Shown here: one piece after another, positions 36,760 to 47,297 of the stretch
Numbering within the stretch: the stretch's first letter is position 1
Layout of the letters: the number at the start of each line of letters is the position of its first letter
From: Citrobacter farmeri
GTDB lineage: Bacteria > Pseudomonadota > Gammaproteobacteria > Enterobacterales > Enterobacteriaceae
DNA length: 64,000 nucleotides
Assembly: GCF_019048065.1 (NCBI RefSeq)
Contig: NZ_CP077291.1
Location: 3,472,001 to 3,536,000 of the forward strand
Direction of reading: 5' to 3'
Notes under the pieces: model-generated
The model's input: the letters and a program-made list of their open reading frames with translations, nothing else
Databases searched by the model: none
What the model was told of the DNA's origin: nothing
Translations under genes and position numbers: made by a program

Positions 36760-38607
36760 TCAGATTGACAGCTTTTTGACGCGCTTGCCGCCATACAACA
36801 GGTTTACGATGGCACGAGTACCGACGATCGCGGTAAACATCGACGTCGCCACACCGATACCGGTAGTAATCGCGAACCCTTTAATTGCCCCGGTGCCAAC
36901 TGCGTACAGGATGATGACCTTGATCAGCGTTGTAATGTTCGCATCAAAGATGGAACTGAACGCGCCCGCGTACCCTTCGTTGATCGCCTGCTGCACCGAA
37001 CGTCCGTTACTCAACTCTTCTTTGATACGTTCGTTGATCAGGACGTTCGCATCGACGGCGACGGCAAGGGTTAAGACGATCCCCGCAATCCCCGGCATAC
37101 TCAGCGTAGCCCCCGGCAGCAGCGACATAATGCCGACAATCAATACCAGGTTAGCAATCAGCGCGCTGGTCGCAATCAGACCAAATTTCTTGTAGAACAG
37201 AATCATGAACAGGATGGAGATGGCCAGACCGGCCAGACACGCTTCCAGACCCTGCTTAATGTTTTGCATCCCCAGGGTTGGACCGATGGTCCGTTCTTCA
37301 ACAATCTGAATCGGCGCAATCAGCGCACCCGCACGCAGCAGCAGAGAGAGCTGACGCGCTTCGTTCGGGTTGTTGATCCCGGTAATACGGAAGCTGTTGC
37401 CCAGACGAGACTGGATGTTGGCGATGTTAATCACCTCTTCCTGTTTCACCAGTACCGCACGACCGTTCGCATCTTTCTTACCGCTGTCTTTATACTCCAC
37501 AAACAGGGTCGCCATCGGTTTACCGATGTTGTCCTTAGTGAAGTTAGACATGATGTTGCCACCTGCGCTATCCAGCGAGATGTTCACCTGCGGTTGGTTG
37601 TATTCGTCCTGGCTTGAAGTGGAGTCTGTGATGTGGTCACCGGTCAGGATCACGCGTTTGTACAGCACGACCGGCTGACCTTCACGCGACTGTTTCACTT
37701 CGGAATCACCCGGCACACGACCGGAAGCCGCCGCAGACTGATCAACGTTGGTGTTAACCAGACGGAACTCCAGGGTTGCCGTCGCGCCAAGAATCTCTTT
37801 CGCACGCGCCGTGTCCTGAATACCCGGCAGCTCAACCACGATACGATCCGCGCCCTGACGTTGTACCACCGGCTCGGCAACGCCCAACTGGTTAACACGA
37901 TTACGCAGGATGTTGATGTTCTGTTGTACCGCGTATTCACGCGCTTCGCTCAGACGCGCGTCGGTCATCACCGCACGCAACGCATTGCTCCCCTGGCTTG
38001 TGATCACCAGATCCTGGTGACGCTTGCTAAGGTAAGCAATCGCTTTATCACGCGCGCTGGCATCACGGAAGTTAATGCTCAGGCCGTAATTGTCTTCTTT
38101 ACGAACGGTGGTATACGGGATGCCTTCTGTACGCAGATCGCTGCGCAGGCTGTCGATATTTTGTTCCTGCAATTTACCCAGTGCAGTATCCATATCCACT
38201 TCCATCAGGAAGTGAACGCCGCCACGCAGGTCAAGACCGAGTTTCATCGGTTCTGCTTTGATGGCCGCCAACCAGCGCGGCGTTGCCGGAGCAAGGTTAA
38301 GCGCCACGACGTATTTATCACCCAGCACGTCCACCAGCGCTTCACGTGCGCGCAGTTGGGTATCGGTGGTGTCGAAGCGCGCAAGAATTGCGCCTTCTTC
38401 CAGTGCCACAGACTTAGCGGTAATTTTTTCTTGTTGTAACGTATTCTGGACCTGGATCAGCGTTTGCTCACTGGCGGCGACACCGCGCGCGCCAGTGATT
38501 TGAACGGCCGGATCCTCACCATACAGGTTGGGAAGCGCATACAGCAGACCGACGACAATGACGACGATCAGCATGATGTACTTCCACAAAGGATAACGGT
38601 TTAACAC
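36760..38607 (-). CDS. secD: SecD, protein-export membrane protein
   Basis: 615-residue RND-type component. Helix 1 (about 9-27), a large periplasmic region P1 (about 30-450), then five C-terminal helices containing [16 protein letters not shown] near residue 120, and [17 protein letters not shown] with the proton-relay Asp. 27 bases after yajC and just before secF. Confidence 0.99.
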   Translation of the reverse strand: MLNRYPLWKYIMLIVVIVVGLLYALPNLYGEDPAVQITGARGVAASEQTLIQVQNTLQQEKITAKSVALEEGAILARFDTTDTQLRAREALVDVLGDKYVVALNLAPATPRWLAAIKAEPMKLGLDLRGGVHFLMEVDMDTALGKLQEQNIDSLRSDLRTEGIPYTTVRKEDNYGLSINFRDASARDKAIAYLSKRHQDLVITSQGSNALRAVMTDARLSEAREYAVQQNINILRNRVNQLGVAEPVVQRQGADRIVVELPGIQDTARAKEILGATATLEFRLVNTNVDQSAAASGRVPGDSEVKQSREGQPVVLYKRVILTGDHITDSTSSQDEYNQPQVNISLDSAGGNIMSNFTKDNIGKPMATLFVEYKDSGKKDANGRAVLVKQEEVINIANIQSRLGNSFRITGINNPNEARQLSLLLRAGALIAPIQIVEERTIGPTLGMQNIKQGLEACLAGLAISILFMILFYKKFGLIATSALIANLVLIVGIMSLLPGATLSMPGIAGIVLTLAVAVDANVLINERIKEELSNGRSVQQAINEGYAGAFSSIFDANITTLIKVIILYAVGTGAIKGFAITTGIGVATSMFTAIVGTRAIVNLLYGGKRVKKLSI

Positions 38608-38634
38608 GGCAGTTCCCTTAGGGAAAAGTTACTA

Positions 38635-38967
38635 TTACAGCGCCTTCATGGTGCCTTTCGGCAGAACGGCAGCTACGAAGTCACGCTTGATAACCACTTC
38701 AGTGGTATCGTTCAGTGCGATAGCGATGTAACCAGATTCTGCAACTTTGGTCACTCGACCTACCAGGCCACCGTTAGTCAGGACTTCATCACCTTTCGCG
38801 ATGGAGGCCATCAGATTTTTATGCTCTTTGGTGCGCTTCTGCTGTGGACGCAGGATCATGAAATAGAAAATCAGACCAAACACTACCAGCATCAGAATCA
38901 GAGACATCGGGCTGCCCTGCGCCGGAGCACCTGTTGCCGCTACCGCATCAGAAATAAAAAAGCTCAT
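38635..38967 (-). CDS. yajC: YajC, Sec translocon accessory subunit
   Basis: 110-residue single-span inner-membrane protein that associates with SecDF. Hydrophobic helix at about 20-40 (LILMLVVFGLIFYFMILRP) followed by QQKRTKEHKNLMASI and a soluble domain with KGDEVLTNGGLVGRVTK. Follows tgt by 22 bases. Confidence 0.97.
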   Translation of the reverse strand: MSFFISDAVAATGAPAQGSPMSLILMLVVFGLIFYFMILRPQQKRTKEHKNLMASIAKGDEVLTNGGLVGRVTKVAESGYIAIALNDTTEVVIKRDFVAAVLPKGTMKAL

Positions 38968-38989
38968 TCAAATTCCCTCATTATTAAAA

Positions 38990-40132
<1,143 letters not shown>

Positions 40133-40171
40133 TCAGAAAAACAGTCCAACGTGTCAACCTGCGCCGCGGAT

Positions 40172-41242
40172 TTATTCCCCAACGCGTTCATTCAAAGCCT
40201 GCGGATTGTACGTGATAAACATCGCGTCACCGTAGCTAAAAAAGCGATAATTTTGTTCTACCGCAGCCTTGTAGGCATTCATCGTATGCTGATAACCGGC
40301 AAACGCCGAGACCAGCATAATCAATGTCGATTCAGGCAGATGGAAGTTGGTCACCAGAGCATCAATCACGTTGTATTGATAACCTGGGTAGATGAAGATT
40401 TGTGTGTCGCCAAAGAACGGTTCAATGAGCGCGTTCTTCGCCGCCTGCGCTGCACTCTCCAGAGAACGCACTGAGGTCGTGCCCACCGCAATCACCCGGT
40501 TGCCGCGTGCTTTCGCCGCCAGCACCGCGTCCACTACCTCTTGCGGCACTTCCGCATACTCAGAGTGCATGATGTGATCTTCAATGGTATCCACACGCAC
40601 CGGCTGGAACGTCCCCGCGCCGACATGTAGCGTCACAAACGCCATCTCAATGCCTTTCTCGCGCAGTTTATTCAGCAACGGTTCGTCGAAGTGCAGACCT
40701 GCGGTCGGTGCGGCAACGGCGCCGGGTTTTTCGCTATAAACCGTCTGGTAAAGCTCGCGATCGGCGTCTTCATCCGGACGGTCGATGTACGGCGGCAACG
40801 GCATATGACCGATAGCATTGAGAATGTCCAGCACCGGACGCGCGTCGTTAAATTCCACCTCAAACAGCGCACCGTGGCGGGCCGTCATCGTCGCGTTGAT
40901 GTTTTCGTCATCGCCAAGCAGCAGTTCTGCTCCCGGTTTCGGCGCTTTGGAAGCGCGAATATGTGCGAGGATGCGTTTGTCATCCAGCATGCGCTCAACA
41001 AGGACTTCAATCTTGCCGCCGCTTGCTTTGCGGCCAAAAAGACGTGCCGGGATCACGCGAGTATTATTGAAGACCAGCAGATCGCCAGGGTTGAGCTTAT
41101 CGAGCAGATCGGTGAAAGTACCATGCGTCAGCGCGCCCGTCGGCCCGTCCAGCGACAGCAAGCGGCAGCGACTGCGCTCCGGCTGTGGATAGTGGGCAAT
41201 CAGGGATTCGGGTAATTCAAAGGAAAAATCGGTAACGCGCAT
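40172..41242 (-). CDS. queA: S-adenosylmethionine:tRNA ribosyltransferase-isomerase
   Basis: Transfers and isomerises the ribosyl group of SAM onto preQ1-tRNA, giving epoxyqueuosine. 356 residues. Family motifs are [55 protein letters not shown] and [10 protein letters not shown]. First gene of queA-tgt-yajC-secDF, divergent from acpH. Confidence 0.99.
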   Translation of the reverse strand: MRVTDFSFELPESLIAHYPQPERSRCRLLSLDGPTGALTHGTFTDLLDKLNPGDLLVFNNTRVIPARLFGRKASGGKIEVLVERMLDDKRILAHIRASKAPKPGAELLLGDDENINATMTARHGALFEVEFNDARPVLDILNAIGHMPLPPYIDRPDEDADRELYQTVYSEKPGAVAAPTAGLHFDEPLLNKLREKGIEMAFVTLHVGAGTFQPVRVDTIEDHIMHSEYAEVPQEVVDAVLAAKARGNRVIAVGTTSVRSLESAAQAAKNALIEPFFGDTQIFIYPGYQYNVIDALVTNFHLPESTLIMLVSAFAGYQHTMNAYKAAVEQNYRFFSYGDAMFITYNPQALNERVGE

Positions 41243-41334
41243 GACACTGACTCAGACTAAAATAAGAGGCGGGTAGTCTAGTGCCGGGGCGCTCTCCCTG
41301 CAACCTTTACCCACTTTTGGACAGATAACAGACC

Positions 41335-41916
41335 ATGAATTTTTTAGCTCACCTGCACCTTGCACATCTCGCTGACAGCTCACTTTCCGGCAATCTGCTG
41401 GCCGATTTTGTGCGGGGGAATCCGCAAGCGAACTTTGCGCCTGATGTGGTGGACGGTATTTTTATGCATCGTCGAATCGATGTGATGACCGACAACTTGC
41501 CGGAGGTCCGCGAGGCGCGCGAGTGGTTTCGCAGCGAAACCCGTCGCGTCGCGCCCATCACGCTCGACGTGATGTGGGATCATTTTCTCTCTCGCCACTG
41601 GACGCAACTCTCCCCGGACTTCCCATTACCGGCTTTTGTGCGTTACGCCCATGCCCAGGTCGAGATTATTCTGCCGGAATCTCCCCCGCGTTTTGTAAAC
41701 CTGAATAACTACCTGTGGTCGGAAAAGTGGCTGGAGCGATACCGTGATATGGACTTCATCCAGGATGTCCTTAATGGGATGGCCAGTCGCCGCCCCCGTC
41801 TTGATGCCCTTCGCGACTCCTGGTATGACCTGGATAACCATTATGATGCGCTGGAAGAACGCTTCTGGCAGTTTTATCCGCGCATGATGACACAGGCGAA
41901 AAACAAACAACTTTAA
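41335..41916 (+). CDS. acpH: Acyl carrier protein phosphodiesterase
   Basis: Removes 4'-phosphopantetheine from holo-ACP; HD-like metallohydrolase. 193 residues. [23 protein letters not shown] and [10 protein letters not shown] carry the probable metal-binding His and Asp residues; [11 protein letters not shown] follows. Single gene, divergent from queA and upstream of the extra peroxiredoxin. Confidence 0.95.
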   Translation: MNFLAHLHLAHLADSSLSGNLLADFVRGNPQANFAPDVVDGIFMHRRIDVMTDNLPEVREAREWFRSETRRVAPITLDVMWDHFLSRHWTQLSPDFPLPAFVRYAHAQVEIILPESPPRFVNLNNYLWSEKWLERYRDMDFIQDVLNGMASRRPRLDALRDSWYDLDNHYDALEERFWQFYPRMMTQAKNKQL

Positions 41917-42050
41917 TATTTAATAGTTGTGCCGATTGATAGGTAAAAGCTCGCTGAACGATTGTCAGGGCCTCTTTGTCTTATTCGCCATCACCTTCTA
42001 TACTGGCCCGCGTTGCGTTCCAAAAACCCTTAACTTTGCAGGAGAATAAT

Positions 42051-42653
42051 ATGGTACTGGTGACTCGTCAGGCTCCGGATTTCACAGCAGCTGCGGTACT
42101 CGGTAGCGGTGAGATTGTTGAAAACTTCAATTTCAAACAGCACACCAACGGTAAAGCGACCGTTCTGTTCTTCTGGCCAATGGATTTCACTTTCGTTTGC
42201 CCGTCTGAACTGATCGCGTTCGACAAACGTTACGAAGAATTCCAGAAGCGCGGCGTTGAAGTAGTTGGCGTTTCTTTTGACTCTGAATTCGTCCACAACG
42301 CATGGCGTAACACCCCTGTCGACAAAGGCGGCATCGGTGCAGTGAAATACGCAATGGTTGCTGACGTTAAGCGCGAAATTCAGAAAGCCTACGGTATTGA
42401 GCACCCGGAAGCGGGCGTTGCACTGCGTGGTTCTTTCCTGATTGACGCGAACGGCGTGGTACGCCACCAGGTCGTTAACGACCTGCCGCTGGGTCGTAAC
42501 ATCGACGAAATGCTGCGTATGGTTGACGCGCTGCAGTTCCACGAAGAGCACGGTGAAGTTTGCCCGGCGCAGTGGGAAAAAGGCAAAGAAGGTATGAACG
42601 CTTCTCCGGACGGCGTCGCAAAATACCTGACCGAGAACGTCTCCAGCCTGTAA
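42051..42653 (+). CDS. tsaA: TsaA, AhpC/Prx1-type 2-Cys peroxiredoxin
   Basis: 200-residue typical 2-Cys peroxiredoxin that reduces hydrogen and alkyl peroxides. Peroxidatic Cys50 is in DFTFVCPSE and the resolving Cys171 in GEVCPAQWEKG. The C-terminal YLTENV resembles the YF-type extension linked to overoxidation sensitivity. The start follows AGGAGAAT; the 25-codon upstream reading is rejected. There is no ahpF next to it, so thioredoxin is the probable reductant. Salmonella has a tsaA at the same place, E. coli K-12 does not. Codon use looks like a highly expressed gene. Confidence 0.92.
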   Translation: MVLVTRQAPDFTAAAVLGSGEIVENFNFKQHTNGKATVLFFWPMDFTFVCPSELIAFDKRYEEFQKRGVEVVGVSFDSEFVHNAWRNTPVDKGGIGAVKYAMVADVKREIQKAYGIEHPEAGVALRGSFLIDANGVVRHQVVNDLPLGRNIDEMLRMVDALQFHEEHGEVCPAQWEKGKEGMNASPDGVAKYLTENVSSL

Positions 42654-43111
42654 TTGGCATGAATTAACGAAACGGCTCGCTACGGCGAGCCTTTTTTATG
42701 TTCTGGCCGCCAGAGCTTACCCTCTCGCAACACCCTCTTAACTCATCACCATACAAATATTGATATCGTAAATGAGTTAAATCGCCCTTTGGCCTGATTT
42801 TTGCCAACTCGTTCAAACTTTGAAAAAAAAGCCCCCCATTATTTGTGATTGAAATCGCATTCCTTCATTTTAAATTCAGACATTTGACCGCTTATCTTTA
42901 CTTTTCGTTTCTTCCGCGCAAAAAACAAGCAACGTAACCTATTGATATAAAACAATTTAAAAAACATGTCATCTGTCGACAAAATAATTCCAACATTCCC
43001 CTGATGTGATCGGCTTCAACATTTAAAAATCCATATGTGATCTGAGCCATCATTTTTGTTGCTATATTTGGCCATGATCACATTCAGAAATATGAACGCA
43101 TTAAGGATCGG
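42654..43111 (+). promoter_or_regulatory. Control region of the PTS operon
   Basis: A gap of 458 bases, strongly AT-rich, without a gene. It holds the tsaA terminator (listed separately), then TGTGATCGGCTTCAAC (43005-43020), a near-consensus CRP site. An extended -10, TGC-TATATT, lies at 43060-43068, giving a start near 43075. The CRP centre is then near -62, a class I position. A second TGTGA (43036) lacks a good partner. Confidence 0.5.
42674..42697 (+). terminator. Terminator after tsaA
   Basis: Stem GGCTCGC / GCGAGCC with TACG loop and six T residues, 20 bases past the tsaA stop. A near-copy of this hairpin occurs at the far end of the PTS operon. Confidence 0.9.
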
Positions 43112-43558
43112 ATGATGGATATTATTTTTAACCCTGGACTGATTACGCTTAAGCAGAATATTTCCAGCCCCGAGCAGGCTATTGAACTGGCTGGCTCGTT
43201 ACTGGTCCGGCAAAATATTTGTCGCCCGGAATATGTCAGTGAAATGGTTAAGGTCTACCGGGATTTCGGTTCCGCCATTGTTATCGACTATGGCCTGGCG
43301 ATGCCCCATGCCCGGCCAGAAAAAGGCGCATTGCTAACCGGATTTTCTTTAGTCACCAGTCAACAACCGATCGCCTTTGGCCATGAGGAGTTTGATCCGG
43401 TTAATGTCATCATCGCCATCGCGGGCGCGGATGCCGATAGTCATATAAAAATGATCCAATTGATCGCCTCGCTGATTGAGTCCGATATCGTGACCTTTCT
43501 TCAACAGGAGAAGGATATTAATTCAGTATTACATTTCATCCAAAAACAAATGGAGTAG
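43112..43558 (+). CDS. PTS EIIA component (mannitol/fructose-ascorbate EIIA-2 fold)
   Basis: Cytosolic phosphocarrier of a sugar PTS, 148 residues. The phosphorylated His66 is in LAMPHARPEKGALLTGFSL; the segment DPVNVIIAIAGADADSHIKM is typical of EIIA-2 domains. The adjacent ATG at 43115 is spaced better from AAGGA and may be the true start. First gene of a five-gene unit with EIIB, EIIC, a PfkB kinase and an aldolase. Substrate unknown. Confidence 0.92.
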   Translation: MMDIIFNPGLITLKQNISSPEQAIELAGSLLVRQNICRPEYVSEMVKVYRDFGSAIVIDYGLAMPHARPEKGALLTGFSLVTSQQPIAFGHEEFDPVNVIIAIAGADADSHIKMIQLIASLIESDIVTFLQQEKDINSVLHFIQKQME

Positions 43559-43563
43559 TCATT

Positions 43564-43851
43564 ATGTTAGTTATCAGAACGGTTTGTGGTAACGGTATTG
43601 GCAGTTCATTAATGGCTGCGAATAATGTCAAAAAAATATGTGATGAATTAGGCATCAAAGCCGACGTTGCTTCCGTTGATTTCGCAAACGCCGTAGGAGA
43701 AAAAGCCGATCTTTATGTCACGATCAAAGAGCTGGCAAACCAGTTTCCTGCCCACTGTAACGTCGCCATTATTCGTAGTTACGTGCACAAAGCGAAAATT
43801 GCTGAAGATATTACCGAAGCACTCACCAAAATTGCTGCAACTCACTCTTAA
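43564..43851 (+). CDS. PTS EIIB component, ascorbate (SgaB/UlaB) type
   Basis: 95-residue phosphotransfer domain. The phosphorylated Cys8 lies in RTVCGNGIGSSLMAANN, the Lac/Asc-type IIB P-loop. It accepts phosphate from the upstream EIIA and passes it to the sugar bound by EIIC. Five bases after the EIIA stop. Confidence 0.93.
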   Translation: MLVIRTVCGNGIGSSLMAANNVKKICDELGIKADVASVDFANAVGEKADLYVTIKELANQFPAHCNVAIIRSYVHKAKIAEDITEALTKIAATHS

Positions 43852-43871
43852 TCATTATTGAGGGAACGATC

Positions 43872-45263
43872 ATGCAGGCTATTCTTAGTTTCTTATCAGA
43901 AATATTTAGCCAACCCGCATTCCTGATGGGAATAATCGCATTTGTCGGTTTAGTGGCGCTGCGCTCTCCCGGGAATAAATTACTCACCGGTACCTTAAAG
44001 CCTATTTTAGGGTATTTAATGTTAAGCGCAGGTGCTGGTGTTATTGTTGCCAACCTGAACCCGCTTGGCGGAATTATCGAAGCCGGATTTAATATTCGCG
44101 GCGTTATCCCTAACAACGAGGCCATTGTTTCTGTCGCGCAGAAGGTTCTGGGTGTGGAAACCATGAGTATTTTTCTGTTAGGTTTTATTTTTAACCTCAT
44201 CATTGCTCGCTGTACCAAGTACAAATATATCTTTCTGACCGGCCACCACTCCTTCTTTCTGGCCTGTCTGTTCTCCGCGGTACTACAGGCAGCAGAATTC
44301 CGTGGCTGGATGTTAGTGTTAATTGGCGGATTCTTGCTCGGCTCATGGTCAGCCATTTCTCCGGCAATCGGTCAGCGTTATACCAAACAGGTGACTGAAG
44401 ACGGCGGCATTGCGATGGGGCACTTTGGCTCTCTGGGCTATTACATCTCAGCCTGGATCGCGACAAAAACCGGAAACCCGGCAAACTCATTCGCCGATAC
44501 TGAAATATCAGAAAAGTGGGGTTTTCTGCGCGATACCACGGTCACAACCGGGATTGTGATGTTCATTATCTACTTTGTATGCAGCGCCGTTGCCGGCACT
44601 GAATATCTACGTACGATAACGGATCAGAACATGTTGATCTTCTCTATCCTTACCGGTCTGCAGTTCGCGGTTGGCGTCGCCATCGTCTACAACGGCGTGC
44701 GGCTGATCCTCGGCGATCTGGTTCCGGCATTCCAGGGGATTAGCCAGAAGCTGATTCCTGATTCGATCCCTGCCGTTGACTGCGCGGTCTTCTTCACCTT
44801 TAGCCCAACTGCAGTCGTCGTGGGCTTTATCAGCTCATTTGTTGGCGGTCTGGTCGGTATGCTCATGTTGGGTGGCCTGGGAATGGCGCTGATTATTCCA
44901 GGCATGGTACCGCACTTCTTCTGCGGCGGGACTTCCGGGGTATTCGCCGACAAGCTTGGCGGTAAGCGCGGCTGCATCATCGCCTCCTTTATTGGCGGCA
45001 TATTCCTTGCGTTTCTTCCAGCCATGCTGCTCCCGGCGTTGGGTAACCTGGGGTTCGAAAACAGCACCTTCGCTGACTTTGACTTCGCGGTGTGGGGAAT
45101 CATTATCGGTAACGCTTTCACCCAGTTTGGACAGATCACTATCTATCTGATTTGTCTGGCGCTTATCGTCGCGCTGCTGGTGCCATTCTGCTTCCGTTCG
45201 GTTCGCGTCGTCGGTGACACGCTCAGCTATGAGGAGCTCACTGCGGATAAGAAAAATGAATAA
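43872..45263 (+). CDS. PTS EIIC component, UlaA/SgaT (ascorbate) family permease
   Basis: 463-residue integral membrane transporter with about eleven helices. Family segments are RSPGNKLLTGTLKPILGYLML, TGHHSFFLACLFSAVL and GHFGSLGYYISAW, all typical of the L-ascorbate PTS superfamily. Not UlaA itself: no ulaDEF-type decarboxylase or epimerase accompanies it, so the substrate is probably another sugar. Twenty bases after EIIB. Confidence 0.92.
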   Translation: MQAILSFLSEIFSQPAFLMGIIAFVGLVALRSPGNKLLTGTLKPILGYLMLSAGAGVIVANLNPLGGIIEAGFNIRGVIPNNEAIVSVAQKVLGVETMSIFLLGFIFNLIIARCTKYKYIFLTGHHSFFLACLFSAVLQAAEFRGWMLVLIGGFLLGSWSAISPAIGQRYTKQVTEDGGIAMGHFGSLGYYISAWIATKTGNPANSFADTEISEKWGFLRDTTVTTGIVMFIIYFVCSAVAGTEYLRTITDQNMLIFSILTGLQFAVGVAIVYNGVRLILGDLVPAFQGISQKLIPDSIPAVDCAVFFTFSPTAVVVGFISSFVGGLVGMLMLGGLGMALIIPGMVPHFFCGGTSGVFADKLGGKRGCIIASFIGGIFLAFLPAMLLPALGNLGFENSTFADFDFAVWGIIIGNAFTQFGQITIYLICLALIVALLVPFCFRSVRVVGDTLSYEELTADKKNE

Positions 45264-45329
45264 GCAGTTTCATTTTTCCCTGCGGGAAGGGATTTCTTCC
45301 CGCAGCTGACAAAATAATCAGGAGTTGTT

Positions 45330-46292
45330 ATGGCTATCTTGTCCATTGGGTTTTCATGTTTTGATCAGTTTTTCTTTTTGAACGAATGGCCGCAGGAAAA
45401 TACGAAAAATTTCTGCCATGACTTTATTGAAAGTGGCGGCGGTCCGGCAGCAAATGCCGCATGGCTACTGGGATTATGGGGCGAAGATGTTTATTACATC
45501 GGCCATCTCAACCAGGATCTGTACGGTCGACGAATTATCGATGAGTTTGCTGAAGCGGGCGTCGATACCAGCCAGGTCGTCTTCTCCGATGAAATGATCA
45601 CGCCGCTGGCATCGGTGCTGGTGAACCGCTTAACGGGTTCGCGGACGATAATTACCCGTAAAATGCAGACGCCACCTTCGCTAACCTATGATCAGAAGCT
45701 CAGGCTTGACGATCTGGCTGAACGGTTGATTGCATCAGAAGAACCTGTAACGCTATTAATTGATGGTCATGAAGCCGAAATCAGTGAATATTTAATCAAG
45801 AAACTACCCTCGGCACGGGTAGTCATGGATGGCGGTTCATTACGTGACAGTAATATAAAGCTAGCAGCCTGGACCGATTACTTTGTGGTTAGCGAACATT
45901 TTGCCCGTGACTATATGGGATATCGTGCCCTGAGTACCGAAGCGGAAATTAAAGCAGCACTTATCGAGTTAAATAAAATTTGTCGCGGGGAAGCATTTAT
46001 TACGCTCGGGGAAAAAGGTTGTGCGCTATTAAAAAATGGCATGCTGCACATTGTGCCTGCCTGGCTGTGCAATGCCGTTGATACCACCGGAGCAGGAGAT
46101 GTATTCCACGGAGCCTTTACTTACGGCGTTCATTACTCATGGCATATTGATAATATTATCTTATTTGCCAGCCTGACCGCCGCGATTTCAATAGAGAAAA
46201 AAGGCGTACGCGAATCAATGCCGGATCTCGCCGTTGTTCACAATTCGTTGAATAGCTACGAAAGAAACTTAAAGCAATATTATGGCGAGTAA
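45330..46292 (+). CDS. PfkB-family sugar (phosphate) kinase
   Basis: Ribokinase-fold kinase, 320 residues. The N-terminal double-Gly motif SGGGPAANAAWLLGLWG, and the C-terminal signature DTTGAGDVFHGAF (from residue 251) with the catalytic Asp257, are intact. Between a PTS and a bisphosphate aldolase the natural guess is phosphorylation of a ketose phosphate to a bisphosphate. AGGAG precedes the ATG. 66 bases after EIIC. Confidence 0.9.
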   Translation: MAILSIGFSCFDQFFFLNEWPQENTKNFCHDFIESGGGPAANAAWLLGLWGEDVYYIGHLNQDLYGRRIIDEFAEAGVDTSQVVFSDEMITPLASVLVNRLTGSRTIITRKMQTPPSLTYDQKLRLDDLAERLIASEEPVTLLIDGHEAEISEYLIKKLPSARVVMDGGSLRDSNIKLAAWTDYFVVSEHFARDYMGYRALSTEAEIKAALIELNKICRGEAFITLGEKGCALLKNGMLHIVPAWLCNAVDTTGAGDVFHGAFTYGVHYSWHIDNIILFASLTAAISIEKKGVRESMPDLAVVHNSLNSYERNLKQYYGE

Positions 46293-46321
46293 TGGCTTTT
46301 AATTAATATCAAGAGGTGATT

Positions 46322-47182
46322 ATGTTAGTTTCTATGAAGGACATGCTTCAGCATGCCCTACGGGACGGTTATGCCGTAGGGCAATTCAATATTAATAATC
46401 TGGAATGGGTGGGTGCCGTATTAAGCACCGGACAACAACTGCGCTCTCCGGTTATTTTAGGCGTTTCCGGCGGTACGGTTAAACATATGCTGGGGTTAAA
46501 ATGTATTCATGACATCGTGGTTAATGCGATGGACTATTTAAACATTGATATTCCGGTCGCACTGCATCTGGATCATGGGACTACCCGCGAAGCTTGCGAA
46601 GCGGCTATCGAAGCCGGATTCAGTTCTATTATGTTTGATGGTTCGCACCTGCCGTTTAACGAGAATCTGGCCATCACCCGTCATCTGGTTGAGCTGGCCC
46701 ACAGCAGAGGTATTTCGGTTGAGGCTGAACTCGGCACCATCGCCGGTAGCGAAGACGGTATTGTCAATTCCGAGGTTATTTACGCCGATCCCCAGGAGTG
46801 CTACACCCTGGTCAAAGAGACCCAGGTCGATTGCCTTGCAGCCGCGCTGGGTTCAACCCATGGCTTGTATAAAGGCAAAGCTAAACTGGGGTTTACGGAG
46901 ATGAAAGCCATTTCAGAGCAAGTGAAAGTACCTCTGGTATTGCATGGCGGCACCGGTATTGCAGACGACGACATGCGTAAAGCCATTGCCTGCGGTACGG
47001 CAAAAATTAACGTCAATACTGAAAATATGTACGCCTGGTGCCAGGAAGTGAAAGCGATATTTGCCGCCGATACCGGTCACGACGTGAACGATCCGCGAAA
47101 AGTGATCAATCAGGGGCTGAAACCGGTACGCGAGATGATTGCGCGGCGCATCGAGCTTTTTGGCTCGCAAAACCGCTATTAG
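46322..47182 (+). CDS. Class II fructose/tagatose-bisphosphate-type aldolase
   Basis: Zinc-dependent aldolase, 286 residues, of the FbaA/GatY/KbaY type. Visible are the catalytic Asp84 and zinc His85 in LHLDHGTT, His180 in GSTHGLYKG and His208 in LHGGTGI, plus VEAELGTIAGSEDG. The start ATG at 46322 follows AGAGG; a GTG two codons earlier is less likely. It would split a ketose 1,6-bisphosphate into DHAP and an aldehyde. Last gene of the PTS unit. Confidence 0.92.
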   Translation: MLVSMKDMLQHALRDGYAVGQFNINNLEWVGAVLSTGQQLRSPVILGVSGGTVKHMLGLKCIHDIVVNAMDYLNIDIPVALHLDHGTTREACEAAIEAGFSSIMFDGSHLPFNENLAITRHLVELAHSRGISVEAELGTIAGSEDGIVNSEVIYADPQECYTLVKETQVDCLAAALGSTHGLYKGKAKLGFTEMKAISEQVKVPLVLHGGTGIADDDMRKAIACGTAKINVNTENMYAWCQEVKAIFAADTGHDVNDPRKVINQGLKPVREMIARRIELFGSQNRY

Positions 47183-47223
47183 AAACGTGTTGCGTTATAG
47201 GCTTACGTCCTGTCAGGGAGAAA

Positions 47224-47288
47224 CCCGCCGCCGGACAACGCCGGGGCGGGCGATATTATGCTGATGATGGGCTCGCCACGGCGAGCCC
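47224..47288 (+). terminator. Two hairpins at the end of the PTS operon
   Basis: First, CCCGCC-g-CCGG / CCGG-GGCGGG (47224-47250). Second, a perfect 8-bp stem GGGCTCGC / GCGAGCCC (47269-47288) almost identical to the tsaA terminator. The T runs are poor, so termination is probable rather than certain. The region separates the aldolase gene from the convergent DUF3999 gene. Confidence 0.55.
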
Positions 47289-47297
47289 TGTTACGAC

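Noticed and set aside
43036..43052. Second TGTGA before the PTS operon as a CRP site
   Set aside because: The opposite half (CCATC) is poor and the position relative to the -10 does not fit activation.
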